Source: Bacillota bacterium | GTDB lineage: Bacteria; Bacillota; GCA-003054495; Carboxydocellales; JAJZTU01 | Length of the DNA stretch: 10,029 bases | Direction of reading: 5' to 3' | Assembly (NCBI GenBank): GCA_021848765.1 | Contig: JAJZTU010000077.1 | Location: forward strand, 2,350 to 12,378 | Shown here: positions 4,965-10,029 of the stretch, piece by piece | Position numbering within the stretch: the stretch's first letter is position 1 | How the letters are laid out: each line of letters begins with the position of its first letter | Program-made: the position numbers and the translations under genes | The notes under the pieces: generated by a model | Seen by the model: the letters and a program-made list of their open reading frames with translations, nothing else | Databases searched by the model: none | Told to the model about the DNA's origin: nothing

Positions 4965-7316
4965 TTAATTAATTGGGCCGATAATCCGGGCAAAAACCCC
5001 GACCAGTTCGGGATCAAATTGAATTCCCGCCTGGTGGCGCATTTCCTCCAGGGCTTTATCCCTGGTCATGGCCTCCTGGAACTGCCTGGCGCTGGTCATA
5101 GCATCAAAGCAGTCTGCAACAGCAAGAATCCGGGCGCCCAAAGGTATCTCTTTGCCCTTTAAGCCCCTGGGATAACCCTGGCCATTGTACCATTCATGGT
5201 GGTGGACAATCATGTCAAAGGTAGGTTTCAAAGTTGGGATTGATTCCAGGATATTTTTACTCCAGACAGGGTGCCGGTGGATTATTTCCCATTCCTCACC
5301 GGTAAGGGCCTTGTCAGTGGCCAGAAGGTCCCACGGCACTTCGATCTTACCTATATCATGAAGGTAAGCTGCATAGGTAATCCAGGTAATCTCCTCCTCC
5401 GGAAGCGCCAATTCTATTGCAATAGACCGGGCGTACTCCATTACCCGTTCGCTATGACCAAAGGTGTATTTATCTTTAGCGCTGATTACGGAAATCATGG
5501 TCTTAATTTCCCCGAGATTCTGCTTTTCCGCCGGGTTAAGTTTCCCGTTTAGTTGATCCAAAATGGAGTAGTATACTTCCACCTTGTTTCTACCCGTGAA
5601 TTTGCCCTTGTACAGTGCCTCGTCAGCTTTCTTAACAATTTCCTCCATACACCCGGCGTGCAGGGGATATTGGGCAATTCCCACCGAAACAGTGATGGCC
5701 CCCAAGGGCTGCCGTTCCCTGCCAAAAAAGGGGTAGCGTTCGACCGCCTGGCGAATCCGTTCCGCCACTTCCCTGGCTCTGGTAACCGGCATATCCCTAA
5801 GAATAACGGCAAACTCTTCGCCCCCATAGCGTCCCACACAGTCATCCGGCCGTACCGATTCTCTAAGAATGTGGGCAAACTCCTTGAGCAGGGAATCTCC
5901 TGCCTGATGCCCAAAGCAATCATTGTAGTTTTTAAAGTGGTCTATATCCAGCAGCAGCAGGGAGAGCGGCCGGTCAAAACGTTCGGCATCCCGCATTTCC
6001 GTACTCAGCACTTCGTGAAGGCGCTTATGGTTATAGAGGCCTGTCAGGCGGTCAGTAGTTGCCTTGGTTTCCATTTCTTCAAAAAGCAAAGCGTTTTCCA
6101 AAGTAAGCGCAATTTGATTCGCCAAGGTGGAGAGCAGGGTAATTTCGTTGGCTGAGTAGATGTGCTTCTGCTTGGAATAGACATTGACCACCCCAATGCC
6201 TTTTCCCCTGCTGAGTAAAGGAGTGGAAAGCTGGGAAACCATTCCTTCACAACGGACCAACTGCGGCAAGGCTTTCCGGTGGTCCCGGCGCAGGTCGGAA
6301 CTGCTCATAGGCTGTCCGGTCAGCATAACCATTCCGCTAATGCTTTCTCCCAGCCTTACCCTTACAGCCTGGACGTATTCATCGCTGAGGCCATAAGCGC
6401 CCCGGACTCTCAGTTCTTGTGTAGTGGGGTCGTAGAGGAAAAGAGCACAATGTTTGGCCCCAAAGACCTTCACCACCATATCCAGAGCATGTTCGACAGC
6501 TTCTGCAAGGTAGAGGGACCCAGCTAAACCGCGACTGGTTTCCTGGAGGGTATACAGGGATGTGGACAACTCTTCGATGGCCAGGGCTACTGCTCCCAAG
6601 TCTCCGGAAATCCCTGGAAAAGGGACGGTTAAATCATATTGCAGCAGTTCAATCCATTCCTTGATTTTGTCAATATCGGCCAAGACCCTCTTGGAAAGCA
6701 TGAACACTCCAATCCAACCCAGGACGAGAACCAAAACTGTTACCGTGGTTATTTCCAGGCGAAAGCCCCTTTTGGCGCTTAAGACCTGGGACATAAGCTG
6801 GCTCACGGTGATGCGGCCGATTACCCTTCCTTCACGGATTACCGGTTGGCTGTAATGCAGTGTATTCCCCCAAATCGATGGCTGAATGTCCACCTGGGGC
6901 TCAACGCTGTCGTACATTTTTCTATCAGGCAACTCTTTTACCGGGGCTATTGGCACATGCCGGTGCAGGCTGATTCCATAGGCAACCTCTGTATCAAGGT
7001 CTTTGGAAAATATTGCGACCCGCATGTCTGGATAAGCCCTGGCCACCTTATTCACCAGGGGCTGCAATTCCTCGCGCAGACCATTAATCCGGGCAGGTTT
7101 CGAAGCGGACAACAAGCCCCGCCGGGCCAGGATCAGGTCGAAATCCCCCTGGATTTCGCTGTCCAGAACGGTAATAATTCCCTCTAAGTCGGCGACTTTT
7201 TCTTTGATTAGAATCTTTTCCGCCATATTAATTGCCAGAAAGCTGGTTACTGCGGTACAAAAGACTACCAGGCAAATAAAAAAAACAGTTAATTTAAATC
7301 TTAACGTACTTAGCAT
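4965..7316 (-). CDS. Membrane sensor GAF-GGDEF-HD-GYP protein (cyclic di-GMP synthesis and hydrolysis)
   Basis: This 783-residue signalling protein combines a diguanylate cyclase and a c-di-GMP phosphodiesterase. Order: TM1 (about 10-30), an extracytoplasmic sensor region of about 155 residues (31-185, Cache-like by size and placement), TM2 (about 187-207), a linker without a clear HAMP, GAF (about 265-412), GGDEF (about 418-580) and HD-GYP (about 600-780). The cyclase site is intact as GGEEF (498-502), and the inhibitory site is also present (RPDD 489-492 in the exact RxxDxxxRxGGEEF spacing). The HD-GYP half has LHDIGK (652-657), HHHE (705-708) and GQGYP (712-716), so its metal ligands also look intact. 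The start ATG at 7316 has AGAGGAG about 8 bases upstream. Which activity dominates, and the signal sensed, cannot be told from sequence. A TATAAT promoter lies about 150 bp upstream. Confidence 0.94.
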   Translation of the reverse strand: MLSTLRFKLTVFFICLVVFCTAVTSFLAINMAEKILIKEKVADLEGIITVLDSEIQGDFDLILARRGLLSASKPARINGLREELQPLVNKVARAYPDMRVAIFSKDLDTEVAYGISLHRHVPIAPVKELPDRKMYDSVEPQVDIQPSIWGNTLHYSQPVIREGRVIGRITVSQLMSQVLSAKRGFRLEITTVTVLVLVLGWIGVFMLSKRVLADIDKIKEWIELLQYDLTVPFPGISGDLGAVALAIEELSTSLYTLQETSRGLAGSLYLAEAVEHALDMVVKVFGAKHCALFLYDPTTQELRVRGAYGLSDEYVQAVRVRLGESISGMVMLTGQPMSSSDLRRDHRKALPQLVRCEGMVSQLSTPLLSRGKGIGVVNVYSKQKHIYSANEITLLSTLANQIALTLENALLFEEMETKATTDRLTGLYNHKRLHEVLSTEMRDAERFDRPLSLLLLDIDHFKNYNDCFGHQAGDSLLKEFAHILRESVRPDDCVGRYGGEEFAVILRDMPVTRAREVAERIRQAVERYPFFGRERQPLGAITVSVGIAQYPLHAGCMEEIVKKADEALYKGKFTGRNKVEVYYSILDQLNGKLNPAEKQNLGEIKTMISVISAKDKYTFGHSERVMEYARSIAIELALPEEEITWITYAAYLHDIGKIEVPWDLLATDKALTGEEWEIIHRHPVWSKNILESIPTLKPTFDMIVHHHEWYNGQGYPRGLKGKEIPLGARILAVADCFDAMTSARQFQEAMTRDKALEEMRHQAGIQFDPELVGVFARIIGPIN

Positions 7317-7386
7317 TCTTCCAACTCCTCTAAAACCCCCGGTAACTGAAAGTCTTTGAGCCCACTAAGCTTAGTTCGACAACTAC

Positions 7387-7511
7387 CAAAAATATCCTTC
7401 GTAATCTCCAAATATCTCCTCACAAATTTCCAAAAATTCCTTTTTATGTGAGGGGATAAATTATAACCCGGTATGCCAAAATAGTTCAGAAGGTGTTTCA
7501 GGATATTTTTG
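7387..7511. repeat. Spaced 12-bp inverted repeat in the divergent intergenic region
   Basis: CAAAAATATCCT (7387-7398) and AGGATATTTTTG (7500-7511) are exact reverse complements, 101 bp apart. They bracket the candidate TATAAT promoter in the 244-bp gap between the divergent c-di-GMP and YdcZ-type genes. The gap is otherwise AT-rich, and no convincing plus-strand promoter was found in it. The repeat could be a two-site operator with looping, or chance in AT-rich sequence. Confidence 0.4.
7460..7488 (-). promoter_or_regulatory. Candidate promoter for the GGDEF/HD-GYP gene
   Basis: On the minus strand a perfect TATAAT (7465-7460) lies 17 bp after TGAACT (7488-7483). The -10 is ideal and the -35 is a poor match to TTGACA. 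Transcription would begin near 7453 and give a 5' leader of about 137 nt. That leader is AT-rich and contains similar GGAGATATTTGG and GGATATTTTTGG segments. Confidence 0.45.
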
Positions 7512-7560
7512 AAAAATGATGTGGGTTCTAAGGGGTAGAAACTTAAAGGGGTTGGAAGAT

Positions 7561-8004
7561 ATGTCAGCAAATTTAATTTTTCTTCTGGTTGCTGCGTTAG
7601 CCGGGATGACCATGGCAATTCAGGGGACCTTCAATTCCTCCTTGGGTAAGGTCATTGGTTTATGGGAGGCTACTTTTGTCGTCCACCTGATGGGAACAGT
7701 TATTGTAGCCTTATTGCTATGGGGACTTCGCCTGGGCCAGGGAAATTTCGGCGTCTACGCGGAGGCTCCCTGGTATACCTATCTGGGCGGCGTACTAAGT
7801 GTTGTGATTATCTACACTGTGGTGGTGAGCATTCCTAAACTGGGCGTATGCAATGCCACCACAGCTATAATCGTGGGACAGGTACTGACCGCCTGCATAA
7901 TAGACCACCTGGGGCTTTTTGGGGCCAAGAAGCTGGCCATGGGCTGGTCACAGTTGGCCGGTCTGGGCCTCCTGGCTGCAGGGGCAAAATTGCTGTTAAA
8001 GTAG
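7561..8004 (+). CDS. YdcZ-type (DUF606) small multidrug/metabolite transporter-like membrane protein
   Basis: This is a 147-residue integral membrane protein of the YdcZ branch of the drug/metabolite transporter superfamily; the substrate is unknown. Hydrophobic spans lie near residues 4-21, 35-55, 70-90, 95-112 and 125-145. Family-like motifs are IQGTFNSSLGK (20-30) and GQVLTACIIDHLGLFG (102-117), with a final AGLGLLAAGAKLLLK helix. The reading frame extends upstream to an ATG at 7516. I prefer ATG 7561 because AAGGGG lies about 10 bases before it, and the extra upstream residues (charged, RGRNLKGLED) do not fit the family's membrane-embedded start. It is the only plus-strand gene here and is divergent from the c-di-GMP gene. 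Family members are often found in pairs or fused doubles; here it is single, so a homodimer is likely. Confidence 0.87.
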   Translation: MSANLIFLLVAALAGMTMAIQGTFNSSLGKVIGLWEATFVVHLMGTVIVALLLWGLRLGQGNFGVYAEAPWYTYLGGVLSVVIIYTVVVSIPKLGVCNATTAIIVGQVLTACIIDHLGLFGAKKLAMGWSQLAGLGLLAAGAKLLLK

Positions 8005-8012
8005 CGGCAAAA

Positions 8013-8040
8013 CAAAGACCCAGGTAGCTTTTACCTGGGT
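8013..8040. terminator. Terminator between convergent genes
   Basis: ACCCAGGTA (8018-8026) and TACCTGGGT (8032-8040) form a perfect 9-bp stem with a 5-base GCTTT loop. On the minus strand it is followed by CTTTGTTTTG, a fair T-rich tail, so it best serves the CoA-transferase-like operon ending at 8050. On the plus strand only GTACTTAA follows, so termination of the YdcZ-type gene would be weaker, though the hairpin lies 13 bp after its stop. Confidence 0.7.
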
Positions 8041-8049
8041 GTACTTAAG

Positions 8050-8784
8050 CTAAAATTCTACTGCCCGCACATTGTTGGGGTCAATTTCTTGAAGAATGGC
8101 CAGTTCCTCGGGAGTAGGCGCTTTAGCTACTGCGAAGTCCGGGCTTTTCTCGATTGGGAAACCCGTCAAGGAAGTAATTTCCTCAACAGAACTGTAGGGG
8201 AAGACCCTCCACAACTTGAGCCTGCCATCCTCTTTACTGAAAATGCCCAGGGGAGTTATGACCTTGTCCACGTTACCTACAGCAGTGCGAAAGCTCAGTT
8301 TCTCCACAAACACCTTAGGGTCATGCTTGGTCCGCCAGAGTATGGCCCTTTTTGTTGTGGGTAAAAGAGCCGCACTACCGGCGCCCCCGGGCAAGCGCAC
8401 CTTGGGTTTGTGAAAATCTCCAATGACGCTCAGGTTCAGGTTCCCGTACTGGTCGATCTGGACACCCCCCAGGAAAGCGGTATCCAACTGTCCCCGGGCA
8501 GAGAGGTCAAAGATTTCCGTAAGGGAAAACAGGCTGGCCGTATTGCGCAAAAGCCTGCCGTCGGTGGTGGTTTCCCTGGGAAAAGCCTCGGGAAGACCAT
8601 CTACGGCGCCGGTAATACTCAAATAAACCAGGTTGGGAGCCTGCCGGCGCTTGGCTAATTGGACGGCAACCATGGGTATGGGAGAGGCCACCCCGTGGAA
8701 TACCCGCTCTCTGTCCCGGAGCAGGCGGGCCATGACCACAGTCATCATATCAGCTTGGGTGTAGTTGGGCTTGTGCTCCGACAT
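8050..8784 (-). CDS. Type I CoA-transferase-like subunit B, lacking the catalytic glutamate (IpdB-like candidate)
   Basis: This 244-residue protein has the fold family of glutaconate CoA-transferase beta subunits. Landmarks are AFLGGVQIDQYGNLNLSVIGDFHKPKVRLPGGAGSAAL (103-140) and VITPLGIF (175-182). In glutaconate CoA-transferase the nucleophilic Glu54 lies in APDCHIIVESGLMD (from memory). The matching stretch here is APNLVYLSITGAVD (49-62), where that position is Ile57. There is no Glu at all between residues 27 and 65. Proteins of the IpdAB group, CoA-thioester ring-opening hydrolases of steroid breakdown, likewise lack this Glu, so this may be a hydrolase rather than a transferase. The start ATG 8784 comes 3 bp after subunit A's stop, and its ribosome site AAGGAGGTG is within the last codons of subunit A, so the pair is co-translated. 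The true acyl-CoA substrate is unknown. Confidence 0.88.
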   Translation of the reverse strand: MSEHKPNYTQADMMTVVMARLLRDRERVFHGVASPIPMVAVQLAKRRQAPNLVYLSITGAVDGLPEAFPRETTTDGRLLRNTASLFSLTEIFDLSARGQLDTAFLGGVQIDQYGNLNLSVIGDFHKPKVRLPGGAGSAALLPTTKRAILWRTKHDPKVFVEKLSFRTAVGNVDKVITPLGIFSKEDGRLKLWRVFPYSSVEEITSLTGFPIEKSPDFAVAKAPTPEELAILQEIDPNNVRAVEF

Positions 8785-8787
8785 GGT

Positions 8788-9573
8788 CTACCGCACCTCC
8801 TTTAAGTAGTCATCAAGAGCCTCAGGGGCCATAGCAAGATAACTGCGGATAGCCTCAATATTGGCATCATACAGAGGATAACAGCTTCCGGGGGCGGCGC
8901 CACCCGGTAATTCTACCACAGCGTTGACCAGGAAACCCGGAATGGCTACAGACTCCGGATGCTTTTGGAATTGACTCTTGTCTACAATTCTTTCCGCGGT
9001 AAGAATTACCCCTTTTGCGGCCCGGGTCATCAAGGCATCCTCAAACTGAGAACCCAAGATGCGGCCATTCCCCTCTACGTCAGCCTCATGAACATGAATT
9101 ACTGCCCAGTCAGGCTGGAGCTTTTGAACAGCTACAACTTCCTGCCCGGTAAAGGGGTCTTTTACTAATTTAAAATCCCTTACCTCCAGAAGTTCGCTCC
9201 CCAGAAATCCCGCTACAGGCATAAAAGGAATACCATAGGCGGCAGCTCTAAGTCCGGCAATTACAGTGTAACAGGCGTGTTCCTTAGCCTGGGTTTGTCC
9301 GCCTTCTACCGCTTTCCGGTAATTAGGGGCCAGACCCATGTTTTCAAATCCGATATAACCGGCATGCACTGCAGACAAACAACCTGCCAGGGCTAACAGG
9401 TCAACATCATAGGCCCCTGCTGTTTTTACCAGCTCGATATTGCGTTTCTTCCGGCGGGCCATCTCCCGTGCAAAAGCTGCCGGAGAACGCTGAATGGTGT
9501 TCCCGCCAAGGGCTACCGTGTCCCCGTCCTTGATCAGGCCTACCGCTGCTGCCAAGGAAAGCAACTTGCTCAT
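8788..9573 (-). CDS. Type I CoA-transferase-like subunit A (GctA/IpdA-like)
   Basis: This 261-residue partner of subunit B would form the heteromeric cytoplasmic enzyme. Recognisable parts are VGLIKDGDTVALGGNTIQRSP (11-31), GFENMGLAPNYRKAVEGG (75-92), GIPFMPVAGFLGSELLEV (114-131), NPF-like DPFTGQEVVAV (139-149), and QPDWAVIHVHEADVEGNGRILGSQFEDALMTRAAK (153-187). It is clearly shorter than glutaconate CoA-transferase subunit A (about 320) and nearer to IpdA-like proteins. The start ATG 9573 is preceded by AAGGAGGGGGAGGATTT, an excellent ribosome site. It is the first gene of the two-gene operon. No clear promoter could be fixed in the 90 bp upstream; TTGCAC with a poor -10 (AACACT, 17-bp spacing) is the best candidate. 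Confidence 0.9.
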   Translation of the reverse strand: MSKLLSLAAAVGLIKDGDTVALGGNTIQRSPAAFAREMARRKKRNIELVKTAGAYDVDLLALAGCLSAVHAGYIGFENMGLAPNYRKAVEGGQTQAKEHACYTVIAGLRAAAYGIPFMPVAGFLGSELLEVRDFKLVKDPFTGQEVVAVQKLQPDWAVIHVHEADVEGNGRILGSQFEDALMTRAAKGVILTAERIVDKSQFQKHPESVAIPGFLVNAVVELPGGAAPGSCYPLYDANIEAIRSYLAMAPEALDDYLKEVR

Positions 9574-9721
9574 AAATCCTCCCCCTCCTTATTCCTGCCC
9601 AATAGTGTTAAATTCCCTTTTCAAAAGTGCAAGTATTCTTATATTCAACAAACCTTAGACGGTCTCCTGTTAACTGCAAGGTCTGCCCGGTATTTTTTCC
9701 AAATTATTTTTGCTCCGGTAA

Positions 9722-9771
9722 GCATACCGCCCGATGTAACCCACTTGGGCATACCGTTCAACGTAACCCAC
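9722..9771. repeat. Two imperfect direct repeats, 27-bp period
   Basis: GCATACCGCCCGATGTAACCCAC (9722-9744) and GCATACCGTTCAACGTAACCCAC (9749-9771) agree at 19 of 23 positions; both ends are identical and only the middle six bases vary. The shared ends with variable centre look like repeated protein-binding sites. IS21-family elements carry such multiple repeats at their termini, so this could be the end of a decayed or adjoining element; that link is a guess from family architecture. Confidence 0.6.
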
Positions 9772-9794
9772 CGGGTTTTCAACCTATCTTTGGC

Positions 9795-9839
9795 AAAATT
9801 AAAAAGCAGGCTAAGGAAAAATGTTTCCTTCACCTGCTT
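9795..9839 (-). terminator. Strong intrinsic terminator for a minus-strand unit beyond the right edge
   Basis: AAGCAGG (9804-9810) and AAGGAAA (9813-9819) pair with TTTCCTT (9824-9830) and CCTGCTT (9833-9839): two 7-bp helices separated by a 2x2 mismatch, with a 4-base loop. On the minus strand the stem is followed by TTTAATTTTG (to 9795), so it would stop transcription coming from the right. It therefore implies a transcribed minus-strand unit ending in or just before 9840-10029. Confidence 0.75.
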
Positions 9840-10029
9840 GTAACGTATTTCCGCTTCCTACGCTTACAAGGTTCCATTCCGGACTCAATCCAAAGCAACC
9901 CTTGAGATACGGAGGGTGGGGCGGTTACCCGGCGGGCACATGACGGAGCTTCCGGCAACCAATCACGACCCGGGTCCCGTCGCGGAGGCCACTGTGACCC
10001 GACGGAATGCAGGATGAGAAGTTTGGCCG
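9840..10029. other. Unassigned GC-rich structured sequence at right edge
   Basis: No recognisable protein is encoded here. On the minus strand one frame stays open from the edge to a TGA at 9834-9832 (about 64 codons) but gives a Pro/Arg/Cys-rich peptide with no family resemblance. The other two frames stop early. The sequence is more GC-rich than its surroundings and has several self-complementary stretches: TTGTAA/TTACAA (9838-9843 with 9864-9869), GACCCGGGTC, and CCGTCG/CGACGG (about 9978-9983 with 10000-10005). With the terminator just to its left, it may be the 3' part of a mobile element or of a structured RNA read on the minus strand. Confidence 0.35.

Noticed and set aside
5553..6155. 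200-codon plus-strand open frame
   Set aside because: It is wholly antisense to the GGDEF/GAF coding region, which shows intact motifs; no ribosome site or family match supports it.
7310..7618. 102-codon minus-strand open frame overlapping the divergent intergenic region
   Set aside because: It would overlap the start of the YdcZ-type gene, cross the candidate promoter, and has no recognisable domain.
9600..9660. Sigma-54-type promoter upstream of the CoA-transferase-like pair
   Set aside because: A TTGCAC occurs, but the required GG and GC elements at 12/24 spacing are not present.
9645..9833. 62-codon minus-strand frame containing a repeated WVT..GM peptide
   Set aside because: The repeated peptide is explained by the 27-bp DNA repeat, and the start lies inside the terminator stem, so it is unlikely to be translated.
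9627..9905. 92-codon plus-strand open frame
   Set aside because: No ribosome site or family match; it crosses the terminator hairpin and both repeats.

Overview
The window looks like chromosomal DNA of an anaerobic, spore-former-type Bacillota (Clostridia; Peptococcaceae / Desulfotomaculum-Pelotomaculum-like is my best guess). The reasons are a T-box tRNA-sensing leader, strong GGAGG-type ribosome sites, intrinsic terminators with T-runs, roughly 50 % GC by eye, and a CoA-thioester gene set (phenylacetate-CoA ligase, type I CoA-transferase-like pair). No host name can be read directly from the sequence.

Layout, left to right: (1) 1-971, minus, the N-terminal three quarters of a phenylacetate-CoA ligase that runs off the left edge. 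(2) 1021-1061, an intrinsic terminator. (3) 1167-2839, minus, a two-gene operon: an Lrp/AsnC-family regulator overlapping a class I PLP aminotransferase by 4 bp. It is preceded by its own extended -10 promoter (3216-3245) and a full T-box leader with terminator (2915 to about 3210). (4) 3259-4893, minus, an AarF/UbiB-type kinase-like membrane protein. (5) 4965-7316, minus, a membrane sensor with an extracytoplasmic domain, GAF, GGDEF and HD-GYP domains, so one polypeptide that could both make and break cyclic di-GMP. (6) 7561-8004, plus, a small YdcZ-type membrane protein, the only plus-strand gene. (7) 8018-8040, a terminator between convergent genes. (8) 8050-9573, minus, a tightly coupled pair of type I CoA-transferase-like subunits (A then B). 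Subunit B lacks the catalytic glutamate of true CoA-transferases. (9) 9574-10029, no convincing gene: a strong minus-strand terminator, a pair of imperfect 27-bp-spaced direct repeats that may be the end of a mobile element, and about 190 bp of GC-rich structured sequence I cannot assign.

How it fits together: the lrp-aminotransferase operon appears to be controlled twice, by uncharged tRNA through the T-box and probably by its own Lrp-type product. The T-box promoter begins only about 14 bp after the ubiB-like stop, so transcripts reading through from the kinase/c-di-GMP genes would also meet the T-box terminator. The CoA ligase and the CoA-transferase-like pair suggest aromatic or ring-derived acyl-CoA metabolism, but they lie in separate transcription units 7 kb apart, so a shared pathway is inference only. 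The most unusual points are the T-box/Lrp double control, the Glu-less CoA-transferase-like pair (IpdAB-like hydrolase candidate) and the unassigned right end.
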